A DNA stretch of 12,619 bases from Tardiphaga sp. (GTDB lineage: Bacteria > Pseudomonadota > Alphaproteobacteria > Rhizobiales > Xanthobacteraceae): NCBI GenBank assembly GCA_028290765.1, contig JAQGJF010000187.1, forward strand, positions 1-12,619. The letters are read 5' to 3'. Within the stretch, counting starts at the first letter, position 1. Each line of letters opens with the position of its first letter. The position numbers were made by a program, and so were the translations under genes. Below are positions 1 through 6,420 of the stretch, piece after piece. The notes beneath the pieces were generated by a model. It did no database searches, was not told the DNA's origin, and saw only the letters and a list, made by a program, of their open reading frames with translations.

Positions 1-62
1 TCGTCAACACCGCGCGCGAGGTTGGTGTTCCCGAGGCCGCCGTCACCAAAGCCACCGCATAA
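1..62 (+). CDS. C-terminal end of an unidentified protein (partial)
   Basis: An open frame entering from the left edge (codons in phase with base 3) ends at TAA 60-62. The visible tail is VNTAREVGVPEAAVTKATA, too short to name a family. The codons are GC-rich at the third position, like the neighbours, which supports coding. The next gene starts 58 bases later on the same strand, so it could belong to the same sugar-acid operon. That is inference only. Confidence 0.5.
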   Translation, partial: VNTAREVGVPEAAVTKATA

Positions 63-120
63 CCGCGAACGCGATCAAACAACCCAACGCCACGCCAACA
101 TCAAAAAGGAAAAACGACCA

Positions 121-897
121 ATGGCAAACAACGTCAAGCAGATCTGGGCCGCCGGCAAAGTCGCGGTCAACGGCTGGCTGGCGATCCCCTCGGGGTTCTC
201 CGCCGAGGTGATGGCGCAGTGCGGCTTCGACAGCCTGACCGTGGATATCCAGCACGGCGTGCAGGACTACATGTCGATGGTGCAATGCTTCCAGGCGATG
301 CAGGCGCATCCGGTGACGCCGATGGTGCGCGTGCCGTGGAACGAGCCCGGCATCATCGGCAAGGTGCTGGACGGCGGCGCCTATGGCGTGATCTGCCCGA
401 TGATCAACACCAAACAGGAAGCGGAAAATTTCGTTTCCTATTGCAAATATCCGCCGCGCGGCACCCGCAGCAACGGCCCGATCCGCGCCGGCCTCTATGG
501 CTCTTCCGGCACCTATCAGGACACCGCCAACGCGGAGACACTCTGCATTCCGATGATGGAGACCAAGACCGCGGTCGAGAACATGGAATCCATTCTCGAC
601 GTCGAAGGCATCGCCGGAATCTATGTCGGCCCCAGCGATCTCGGCTTTTCCTACGGCCTGGTGCCGAAGCTCGATCGCGAAGAGCCCGAGATCATGAGAA
701 TCTACGAAAAGCTGGTCAAGGAATGCGGCAAGCGCGGCATCGCGCCCGGCATCCACTGCAGCGGCCCGGTCGGCGCCACCAAGGCGATCAACATGGGCTT
801 CAAGCTGGTGACCCTGCTCAACGACTCGGGATGTCTGGCCATCGGTGCCAAGTCCTGGGTCGCGCAGACCCGCAAGGAATCGGGCGGCAAGGCGTAA
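121..897 (+). CDS. HpcH/HpaI family aldolase (class II, pyruvate-type)
   Basis: A 258-aa protein, close to the usual length of HpaI-type aldolases. These cytoplasmic metal-dependent enzymes split 2-keto-3-deoxy or 4-hydroxy-2-oxo acids into pyruvate plus an aldehyde. Landmarks match HpaI in order: catalytic His45 in VDIQHG, Arg70 in VRVPW, YPPRGTR at 110-116, and metal ligands Glu147 (PMMETK) and Asp173 (GPSDLG). The usual Glu before the catalytic His is Gln here (DIQH instead of DxEH), which marks a subfamily but leaves the core residues intact. ATG 121 is chosen because AAGGA at 106-110 lies 10 bases upstream and the family N-terminus aligns. An in-frame TTG at 22 only adds a low-complexity leader. 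The dehydratase gene follows on the same strand after 184 bases, so a dehydratase/aldolase pair acting on a sugar acid is likely. The exact substrate is unknown. Confidence 0.9.
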   Translation: MANNVKQIWAAGKVAVNGWLAIPSGFSAEVMAQCGFDSLTVDIQHGVQDYMSMVQCFQAMQAHPVTPMVRVPWNEPGIIGKVLDGGAYGVICPMINTKQEAENFVSYCKYPPRGTRSNGPIRAGLYGSSGTYQDTANAETLCIPMMETKTAVENMESILDVEGIAGIYVGPSDLGFSYGLVPKLDREEPEIMRIYEKLVKECGKRGIAPGIHCSGPVGATKAINMGFKLVTLLNDSGCLAIGAKSWVAQTRKESGGKA

Positions 898-932
898 GAA
901 GCGACGCCGCCTCTGCAAGCTGTGCTACAACG

Positions 933-1038
933 CCCTCATGCTGAGGAGGCCCGTAGGGCCGTCTCGAAGCACGAGGGCGTTGAGAAACGCGTGGCCCATC
1001 CTTCGAGATGCGCGCAAGAGCGCGCTCCTCAGGATGAG
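933..1038. repeat. REP-like double-hairpin palindromic element
   Basis: Two adjacent hairpins fill the gap between the aldolase and dehydratase genes. The first pairs CCCTCATGCT (933-942) with AGCACGAGGG (968-977), with one mismatch. The second pairs CATCCT (997-1002) with AGGATG (1031-1036) around an inner GCGCGC-AAGA-GCGCGC hairpin (1010-1025). The outer arms CTCATGCTGAGGAG (935-948) and CTCCTCAGGATGAG (1025-1038) are also inverted copies with one mismatch, so the whole can fold as one structure. I know this form (CTCATCCTGAGGAG, TCTCGAAGGATG) as an abundant interspersed repeat of Bradyrhizobium and Rhodopseudomonas. There is no T-run, so it is not a typical intrinsic terminator. As RNA it could stabilise the upstream message or attenuate readthrough. 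Confidence 0.8.
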
Positions 1039-1081
1039 GTGTTGTCGCGGTAGCGCGTCATAGATATCAAGGAGAAACCCC

Positions 1082-2605
1082 ATGGCCCCAGCTCCCGTGA
1101 TCCGATTGCATCCCGATGACGGCGTGCTGATCGCGCGCCTGAGCATCATGCCCGGCACCGTGGTGGCGGAGGGCGTCATCACCGTCGAGCGCATTCCGGC
1201 GGGCCACAAGGTGGCGATCCGGCCGATCGCGACCGGCGAAGCGATCCGCCGCTATGGCCAGATCATCGGCTTTGCCACGATGCCGATCGCACCGGGCCAG
1301 CATGTCCATACCCAGAATTGCGGCATGGGCGATTTTGCCAAGGACTATGCGTTCGGCGTCGATGTGACGCCGACGCCGAATTTCGACCTGCCGGCGACGT
1401 TCCAGGGCATCCGCCGCCCCGACGGGCGGGTCGCGACCCGCAACTACATCGGCATTCTCACCTCGGTGAATTGCAGCGCCCATGTCGCTGGCATGGTGGC
1501 GGACATCTTCAAGAAGAATCCGTTCTCGGGCGACAACCCGCTGGCGGATTATCCCAATGTCGACGGCGTGGTGGCGCTGACCCACAAGACCGGCTGCGGC
1601 ATGACCCAGGACGAGCCGCTGGCGCTGCTGCGCCGCACGCTCGGCGGCTATGCGCGGCATGTCAATTTTTCCGCCGTCGTGGTGATGGGGCTCGGCTGCG
1701 AGGTCAACCAGATCGGCGGCCTGATGAAGGAACAGAAGCTCGCAGGCCGGTTGCGCGAATTGGAAATCCAGGAAATCGGCGGCACCCGCAAGACCGTGGA
1801 AGCCGGCGTCGCCTTCGTGCGCGAGGCCCTGGTCGATGCCAACAAGGTGCAACGCGAACCGGTCTCCGCCAGCGAACTCATCGTGGCGCTGCAATGCGGC
1901 GGCTCCGACGGCTATTCGGGCGTCTCGGCCAATCCGGCGCTCGGTGCCGCGAGCGATCTGCTGGTCCGCCATGGCGGCACCGTGATCCTGTCGGAGACGC
2001 CGGAGACCTACGGCGCCGAGCATCTCTTGACGCGCCGCGCCGTCAGCCGCGAGGTCGGCGAGAAACTCGTGGCGCTGATGCGCTGGTGGGACGAATACAC
2101 GGCGCGGGAAGGCGCCGAGATGAACGCCAATCCGAGCCCCGGCAACAAGGCCGGCGGCCTTACCACGATTCTGGAAAAGTCGCTGGGCGCGATGGCCAAG
2201 GCCGGCAGCACCAATCTTGTCGATGTCGTGAACTACGCCGAGGCCGTCACCAAGAAGGGCTTCGTGTTCATGGACACCCCGGGCTACGATCCGGTGGCGG
2301 CGACCGGGCAGGTCGCGGGCGGCGCCAACCTGGTCTGCTTCACCACCGGGCGCGGCAGCGTGTTCGGCTGCAAGCCCGCGCCCTCCATCAAGCTCGCGAC
2401 CAACTCGCCGATGTTCAAGCGCATGGAAGACGACATGGACGTCAATTGCGGCACCATCCTCGACGGCGAGGAAACCGTGCAGCAATGCGGGGCGCGCATC
2501 TTCGACCTGATGCTGAAGGTGGCCTCCGGCGAGCCGACCAAGAGCGAGGCCTTCGATTTCGGCGGCGCCGAGTTCGCGCCGTGGGTGCTGGGGGCGACGA
2601 TGTGA
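1082..2605 (+). CDS. UxaA/GarD-family sugar-acid dehydratase (altronate/galactarate dehydratase-like)
   Basis: A 507-aa protein, between E. coli UxaA and GarD in length. It has the full fused architecture: an N-terminal SAF domain (about residues 12-82) and the catalytic UxaA body. Recognisable blocks are RRPDGRVATRN (111-121), THKTGCGM (167-174), GLGCEVNQI (203-211), LQCGGSDGYSG (270-280) and SETPETYGAEHLL (304-316). Then follow a DTPGYDPVAATGQVAGGAN stretch and the Cys-rich region ending in DVNCGTILDGEE. The family removes water from a C6 aldonic or aldaric acid to give a 2-keto-3-deoxy acid. AAGGAG at 1069-1074, seven bases before ATG 1082, fixes the start. With the aldolase upstream it would make the substrate that the aldolase cleaves. 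Which sugar acid is used cannot be told; 'UxaA family' is safer than altronate dehydratase. Confidence 0.9.
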   Translation: MAPAPVIRLHPDDGVLIARLSIMPGTVVAEGVITVERIPAGHKVAIRPIATGEAIRRYGQIIGFATMPIAPGQHVHTQNCGMGDFAKDYAFGVDVTPTPNFDLPATFQGIRRPDGRVATRNYIGILTSVNCSAHVAGMVADIFKKNPFSGDNPLADYPNVDGVVALTHKTGCGMTQDEPLALLRRTLGGYARHVNFSAVVVMGLGCEVNQIGGLMKEQKLAGRLRELEIQEIGGTRKTVEAGVAFVREALVDANKVQREPVSASELIVALQCGGSDGYSGVSANPALGAASDLLVRHGGTVILSETPETYGAEHLLTRRAVSREVGEKLVALMRWWDEYTAREGAEMNANPSPGNKAGGLTTILEKSLGAMAKAGSTNLVDVVNYAEAVTKKGFVFMDTPGYDPVAATGQVAGGANLVCFTTGRGSVFGCKPAPSIKLATNSPMFKRMEDDMDVNCGTILDGEETVQQCGARIFDLMLKVASGEPTKSEAFDFGGAEFAPWVLGATM

Positions 2606-2613
2606 GGGGGGCG

Positions 2614-2644
2614 GCGTAATGCATTCAGCGCGCCAGCATTACGC
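2614..2644. terminator. Stem-loop after the dehydratase gene, possible terminator
   Basis: A perfect 9-bp inverted repeat, GCGTAATGC (2614-2622) and GCATTACGC (2636-2644), with a 13-base loop, begins 8 bases after the dehydratase stop codon. No T-tract follows, so it is at best a factor-assisted terminator or a 3'-end stabiliser. The position fits the end of the plus-strand unit. Confidence 0.4.
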
Positions 2645-2782
2645 AGCGCAGCAGAGTGCGTTGCACAGTCTGGCAGGCAGCAATCCGTTGGTATCATCTG
2701 CTTCGGAAGCTGGTCCGAATCCGAGAGTTCCGCGATTCCGGTTCCGGTGCGGTCTGGGGCAACGTCGACGGGGCAGGCGGCC

Positions 2783-2911
2783 TTAAACCCCGAATATCCA
2801 GACGGCCAGGATTGCACCAAGCACAGCCAAGCCAGAAACCGTCCATCCGGTGACGTAGACCGCGCCATCTGTTTCCGGTCTATCGACCATCGTATCGTGC
2901 CAGTTGGTCAT
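2783..2911 (-). CDS. Small single-span membrane protein (42 aa)
   Basis: A 42-codon frame from ATG 2911 to TAA 2783. The first half is polar (MTNWHDTMVDRPETD). The second half, about residues 18-42, is one continuous hydrophobic helix (YVTGWTVSGLAVLGAILAV, then WIFGV) ending right at the C-terminus. AGGAG (plus-strand bases 2918-2922) sits 6 bases before the ATG, an ideal ribosome site, and this is the main argument that such a short frame is real. It would be inserted with a single transmembrane segment, tail-anchor style, with the N-terminus probably cytoplasmic. It lies 95 bases downstream of the 73-aa gene on the same strand and may share its transcript. I do not recognise a family and propose no function. 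Confidence 0.65.
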   Translation of the reverse strand: MTNWHDTMVDRPETDGAVYVTGWTVSGLAVLGAILAVWIFGV

Positions 2912-3006
2912 AACAGTCTCCTAGAAATTGCCTCCGTAGATAGGTCTCCGCTGGCGGCTCAAGGTTCAAAGCCGCTTTATTGATCGCGGCGCCGCCCGTC
3001 CTCCCG

Positions 3007-3228
3007 CTAGATTTTCGGCGCGGCACCCGCACGGTCAAAGACCGGTGTTTTCTCGACATCGTCGGGATTAGCCCCGGACGGCGTGTCTTCCGTGGCGTGC
3101 CGTAACGCTTCGGTCGTGGCGTCAAGTCCATCGACAGTTTCGTTGGCCGCACTGCCGGTATCGTGCGGTCGCGCTGGAACCTGTTCGCCTGTTTCGGACG
3201 GGCTGGGCTGGCGATTCTTCTGTGCCAC
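3007..3228 (-). CDS. Small hydrophilic protein of unknown function (73 aa), GTG start
   Basis: A 73-aa acidic, Pro/Ser/Thr-rich, probably disordered protein without Cys or Trp, ending in DDVEKTPVFDRAGAAPKI. I have an impression of similar small hypothetical proteins in Bradyrhizobium but cannot name a family. The start is GTG 3228: AGGGAG (plus-strand 3236-3241) lies 7 bases upstream, whereas extending to an in-frame start at 3267 would put this strong ribosome site inside the gene. An EcfG-like promoter ends just upstream, suggesting a general-stress gene with a very short leader. The 42-aa membrane protein follows on the same strand. Function unknown. Confidence 0.65.
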   Translation of the reverse strand: MAQKNRQPSPSETGEQVPARPHDTGSAANETVDGLDATTEALRHATEDTPSGANPDDVEKTPVFDRAGAAPKI

Positions 3229-3250
3229 TGCGGTTCTCCCTGGGAGAATC

Positions 3251-3275
3251 AACCACCTCGCGGGCAACCCGTTCC
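3251..3275 (-). promoter_or_regulatory. EcfG-like (general stress sigma) promoter for the 73-aa gene
   Basis: Read on the minus strand: GGAAC (plus 3271-3275), 16 bases, then GGTT (plus 3251-3254). The alphaproteobacterial EcfG consensus is GGAAC-N16/17-cGTT, so the -35 is perfect and the -10 differs in its first, least conserved base. Transcription would start around 3243-3245, just ahead of the AGGGAG ribosome site and GTG 3228. The spacing to the gene is convincing, but short motifs like this also occur by chance. Confidence 0.4.
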
Positions 3276-3546
3276 GGCTTCAACTGTCTGTTTTTGCAAT
3301 TGCACATGTCCGCGGGCAGTCCGGTTCAACGTCTTTTGCCAAAACAAAGGCACCTCTCTCTCACGCTCTCTCACGTTGCGATCAAGCACTGGTGAAGGAA
3401 CCCCGGAACAAACGATGGCGTCAGGATTTTATGTCCCGGAAGGCCCGCCGGTGGAGGGCTGATCCGACTGCGTCATTCGCATGGTCAGGCGGCGCGAATG
3501 CGCCCGAGCAAAGACCAATCCGACCTCGTAGCGATGGAGTAATCCG
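3276..3546. other. Non-coding gap between divergent small genes
   Basis: This holds the upstream sides of the minus-strand 73-aa gene and the plus-strand secreted-protein gene. The only structure I see is a 10-bp tandem repeat, CTCTCTCACG, twice at 3356-3375. The frames crossing it have no convincing ribosome sites or recognisable protein content. GGAG at 3536-3539 belongs to the next gene. Confidence 0.4.
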
Positions 3547-3918
3547 ATGAGATGTTTGCCGCTTGTTATTGCCGCTGTCGCCGCGTTCGCCACCGGCGCC
3601 TCGGCGCAATCGATCAACCTCACGGGCACTTACAGGTGCATCCAGGATTGTCGTGATGGTTATCTAGGCGCTCCAGCCTTCGTCACCCAGAACGGAGAGC
3701 AGGTGAACCTCGTGACTGAGACCGGAGAGTCTTATCGCGCCTGGCCCGATTTGACCGCACCGAACAGCCGGATCTGGATCGACGCGCGTAACGAGAGCGC
3801 CGTCTATTCACCCGACGGAATGCGGATTCAGTTCGACGACGGCAGGGTCTGGCAGCGAGACCTCGGGCCGCCGCCGCCCGCTGGCTGGCGGAGAGCGCCG
3901 GTCGTCTGGAGAAGATAG
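3547..3918 (+). CDS. Secreted/periplasmic protein of unknown function (123 aa)
   Basis: A 123-aa protein with a clear Sec signal peptide: Met-Arg start, a hydrophobic core (LPLVIAAVAAFATGA) and an Ala-X-Ala cleavage site (ASA-Q, about residue 20/21). The mature part is about 100 aa. It has two closely spaced cysteines (YRCIQDCRDG) that could form a disulfide in the periplasm, several aromatic residues, and a Pro/Arg/Trp-rich tail (GPPPPAGWRRAPVVWRR). GGAG at 3536-3539, seven bases before ATG 3547, supports the start. Proteins of this look (a short beta-rich domain starting LTGTYRC) are annotated as hypothetical in Bradyrhizobium. No function is claimed. It converges with the NTF2-like gene, with a strong hairpin between. 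Confidence 0.8.
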   Translation: MRCLPLVIAAVAAFATGASAQSINLTGTYRCIQDCRDGYLGAPAFVTQNGEQVNLVTETGESYRAWPDLTAPNSRIWIDARNESAVYSPDGMRIQFDDGRVWQRDLGPPPPAGWRRAPVVWRR

Positions 3919-3946
3919 CTCGTTTTGAGCCTGATCAAGCGGCACA

Positions 3947-3981
3947 TCGTCCCGGCGTTGTTGTAGCTCGCGCCGGGACGA
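3947..3981. terminator. Strong hairpin between convergent genes, likely bidirectional terminator
   Basis: A perfect 11-bp inverted repeat, TCGTCCCGGCG (3947-3957) and CGCCGGGACGA (3971-3981), with a 13-base loop. It lies 29 bases after the secreted-protein stop and downstream of the convergent NTF2-like gene. The stem is very GC-rich. The T-content beyond it is weak (CCGTTTGATATT on the plus strand), so termination efficiency is uncertain. Confidence 0.5.
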
Positions 3982-4150
3982 CCCGTTTGATATTCAAATT
4001 TCACATGTTGCACGGTCAAGACCAGCTCTTGCGTCGCGTTCTATTCCTCAAAGAAACCAGGATGCCGCGCGACGCTCCGATCCTGCGCGCAAGCGGCCGG
4101 CATGAAAGCGCAAAGGCCGATCCGGGTCTGATCTGCGGAGCCGGTGGGCT

Positions 4151-4543
4151 TCAATCCGCCGGACGCGCTGCTCGCTCGACAAGATGCGCGCGCGAGGGAG
4201 CGGGGTCGAACCGATCGGCGAAATATTGCGTTTCGCTGGCCACCTGTCCTTCGCGGAATTCCATGATGCTCACCGCGTAGGATGGGTTGCCGTCATAGCT
4301 GAGGACGAATTCAGTGACCCAGAGATCGCCGCTGCCGGTAATGCGCCGGACCGTAAAGCGCTTCTTGTTGGGCTGGACGAACCGGCTCTCTTGAATATTG
4401 TGCCGGCCGCGGATCCGCTCGCCCGATTGCGGATAATCGAGCACTGCATACTCGCGGTAGATTTCATGTTCGACCTTGAAATCGCTCGCGTCCGAAGCCT
4501 CCCAGTGGCGCTGCAGCGCCGCCCGCACGGTTCGGTCATCCAT
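4151..4543 (-). CDS. SnoaL/NTF2-like (nuclear transport factor 2 family) protein
   Basis: A 130-aa protein of the small cone-fold SnoaL/NTF2-like superfamily, which includes ketosteroid isomerase, limonene epoxide hydrolase-like enzymes and many ligand-binding domains. The pattern is typical: an N-terminal helix (TVRAALQRHWEAS), then the YREYAVLDYPQSGERIRGRHNI turn seen in SnoaL-like proteins, strands around FTVRRITGSGDLWVTEFVLSYD, and a final strand with FREGQVASETQYFADRFDP. ATG 4543 is chosen because GGGAG (plus 4550-4554) lies 6 bases upstream; the frame extends further upstream only as low-quality sequence. It lies 215 bases beyond the transporter gene on the same strand and could be a distal cluster member or independent. 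Catalytic role unknown. Confidence 0.8.
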   Translation of the reverse strand: MDDRTVRAALQRHWEASDASDFKVEHEIYREYAVLDYPQSGERIRGRHNIQESRFVQPNKKRFTVRRITGSGDLWVTEFVLSYDGNPSYAVSIMEFREGQVASETQYFADRFDPAPSRAHLVERAARPAD

Positions 4544-4683
4544 CTCAATCTCCCACCTGCGCTTCCGGCTATCCTTTCGGACGGTCGATTGCGGTCTGGT
4601 ATCAAGGATACGCCGGTGGGGAGCCCGCGACAATGTACGGATTTCGCCGGCCAGCGCGCAGGGCGGATTGGAGCCCACCGGGT

Positions 4684-4698
4684 CCGCGCGAAGCGCGG
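4684..4698 (-). terminator. GC-rich hairpin downstream of the transporter gene
   Basis: CCGCGC (4684-4689) and GCGCGG (4693-4698) around a 3-base loop, extended by two further G-C pairs beyond a mismatch (4681-4682 with 4700-4701). It lies about 60 bases beyond the transporter stop on the minus strand. There is no T-run after it. It may end or attenuate the transporter message ahead of the NTF2-like gene, but such GC hairpins are common in this kind of genome. Confidence 0.3.
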
Positions 4699-4758
4699 CC
4701 CGATGGCAGACTCCGGCGTCATCCGCAGCGCGCAAACGCATGGAACGAAGCAGAAGCG

Positions 4759-6183
4759 CTAGGTGACGGAGCCGGTCGCCTGCACGCCGACGGTTCCGGG
4801 CGATTTGATGATGGCGGCGGGCGCGTCGTCTTTCGTGCCTGCCGTTCGGAGATCGACCGCCCGCGTCTCCGGCCCGCACGCCGTCGCCACCACGATGATG
4901 ACGCCGCCGAACGCCATGAGGACGCCTGCCGTGTAGACAAACGGCATGAAATAGCTGAGCCAGATCATGTAATAGGGAAAAAACGACGGGATGATCACGG
5001 CGGCGCTGTAGGCCGTGCCCCAGCCGGACGAGCGAACCGACGTCGCGAAACGCTCGTTGATGTAGGCCGGCAGCACGCCCAGGGGAGCGACGTACAGCAT
5101 CTGGGTCGCGGTGGCCAGCATCGTCAGATTGAACCACCCCTGCACGGATCCGCCGCCGATCAGCGTCATGGTCACCGGCGTCAGCAGGGTGATGAGCGCG
5201 CCGGAAATGTACAGGGCCGGCTTGCGGCCGATATGATCGCTGAGCCAGCCGAAGAAAACGTAGGATGTCATCCCGAACAGCGGCACCACGAGCTGGGTAC
5301 GCGCCAGATCGGTCGCGGTGTATCCCGGGTTATTATGCAGCAGGAACTGATTCAGCACGCTGCTGCCGATGTTGATGAGGAAGAAAACACCGGTCATGAT
5401 CGCCCACGACTGGATGAAGGCCCGGCCGGAGCGGCCCTTCAGCATCTCCTTCAGCGGCGAGCTCTTCTTGTTGCTCGACGCGCTCGCGCTTTTCCAGACC
5501 GCGGAGTCCTCGACATTGCGTCGCAGAAACCAGGCGACCGCGAACGACAGGAAGAAGCCGATGATGAAGGGTATCCGCCAGCCCCATTGGACGTAGGGCG
5601 AATGCAGCCCGTCATTGACGACCACCATGAGGACCAGGGTGTTGAGAACCCCCACGACAAAGGATCCGCCGCTGGCCGCGCACTGGATCAATCCCCCGAC
5701 GAACCCCCGGCGCGACGGCGATGCATATTCGAGCGCCATCGGCGTGGCCGCGGTATATTCGCCGCCCAGGAATATTCCCTCGATGAACCGCAGCCCGATC
5801 AGCAAGGAGGTGGCCACCGTGGCCCCGACCAGCTCGGCGCCCGGCAGGCACCCGATCAACAGCGAAATGGTGCCGAATCCGAAGATGGTGATGGCGCCGA
5901 TTCTCTGCCGGCCGATGAGGTCGGCGTAGTGACCGAAGATCAGCGCGCCGAGAGGCCGGCCGAGCAGCGTCACGGCGAGGGTCATGCCCGCGAAAACAGC
6001 CCTTTGCTCCGGCGACATGTCGCCCTGGAAGTAGACCAGCGCGGGCAGCAGCGTCGAGACCACGATGAAGATGGAATATGAATCCATGGCGAACCCGGCC
6101 CAGGCGCTCAGGATCGCTCGTCTTCTTTTGGTTCGGAAATCCGGATCGAGGGCGGGGGTCGATGCTCCGATGCTCTCAGCCAT
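4759..6183 (-). CDS. MFS transporter, metabolite:H+ symporter (MHS) type
   Basis: A 474-aa inner-membrane protein with the 12-helix major facilitator layout. Family marks are the motif-A loop GHYADLIGRQR (84-94), RFIEGIFLGGEY (132-143), the MHS hallmark GWRIPF (201-206) and the second-half loop GWLSDHIGRKPAL. MHS members import organic acids such as citrate, alpha-ketoglutarate or aromatic acids with protons, so this is the likely uptake route for the cluster's substrate. ATG 6183 is preferred: GAGGA lies 7 bases upstream, while the in-frame ATG 6219 has no ribosome site and adds only MGGPAATPEEAT. The 237-base gap to the preceding hydrolase gene holds a copy of the cluster palindrome, so it probably has its own regulated promoter. 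Substrate unknown. Confidence 0.92.
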   Translation of the reverse strand: MAESIGASTPALDPDFRTKRRRAILSAWAGFAMDSYSIFIVVSTLLPALVYFQGDMSPEQRAVFAGMTLAVTLLGRPLGALIFGHYADLIGRQRIGAITIFGFGTISLLIGCLPGAELVGATVATSLLIGLRFIEGIFLGGEYTAATPMALEYASPSRRGFVGGLIQCAASGGSFVVGVLNTLVLMVVVNDGLHSPYVQWGWRIPFIIGFFLSFAVAWFLRRNVEDSAVWKSASASSNKKSSPLKEMLKGRSGRAFIQSWAIMTGVFFLINIGSSVLNQFLLHNNPGYTATDLARTQLVVPLFGMTSYVFFGWLSDHIGRKPALYISGALITLLTPVTMTLIGGGSVQGWFNLTMLATATQMLYVAPLGVLPAYINERFATSVRSSGWGTAYSAAVIIPSFFPYYMIWLSYFMPFVYTAGVLMAFGGVIIVVATACGPETRAVDLRTAGTKDDAPAAIIKSPGTVGVQATGSVT

Positions 6184-6307
6184 GGTCGCTTCCTCGGGAG
6201 TTGCTGCGGGTCCTCCCATGAAGGAGTCGGCTTCTGTTGAGCCCCCGTTTTCCAGTCGGTTGAAGCTGGACTTGAATCCCTGGGCTGACTACGTTTATCG
6301 ACGTCGG

Positions 6308-6322
6308 TTTCATCGAATGAAA
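6308..6322. promoter_or_regulatory. Predicted IclR operator, TTTCA-N5-TGAAA, ahead of the transporter gene
   Basis: TTTCATCGAATGAAA is a perfect 5+5 palindrome around a 5-base spacer, in the gap between the DUF6282 gene and the transporter gene, about 125 bases before the transporter start. Its reverse complement TTTCATTCGATGAAA matches the two sites near the regulator gene at 13 (11008) and 13 (10903) of 15 positions. Binding by the cluster's IclR protein is inferred from this sharing. Confidence 0.6.
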
Positions 6323-6420
6323 TTGTGAACGGATCCCGGGTCGCTTTGCGACGCAGCATCAGGGCAAGGCGGCATGCGGCAGCATGTCGCGACGTCAATG
6401 CGACGGAACGCGAATGCCGC

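Noticed and set aside
1067..2485. Long open frame (472 codons) antisense to the dehydratase gene
   Set aside because: Its sequence is rich in His, Arg, Ala and Gly in the way GC-rich antisense frames are. It has no recognisable domain, and the opposite strand carries a clear full-length enzyme.
2284..2868. 194-codon minus-strand frame running into the 3' end of the dehydratase gene
   Set aside because: It has Ser/Pro/Arg-rich shadow composition, no ribosome site, and overlaps both the dehydratase and the better-supported 42-aa gene.
3996..4010. TTTCACATGTTGCAC, a half match to the cluster operator
   Set aside because: Only one arm is intact and it lies between the ends of two convergent genes, where no promoter is expected.
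4633..6081. Long plus-strand open frame (482 codons) antisense to the transporter gene
   Set aside because: It encodes Arg/Asp/His/Gln low-complexity sequence without family features and overlaps a well-supported MFS gene.
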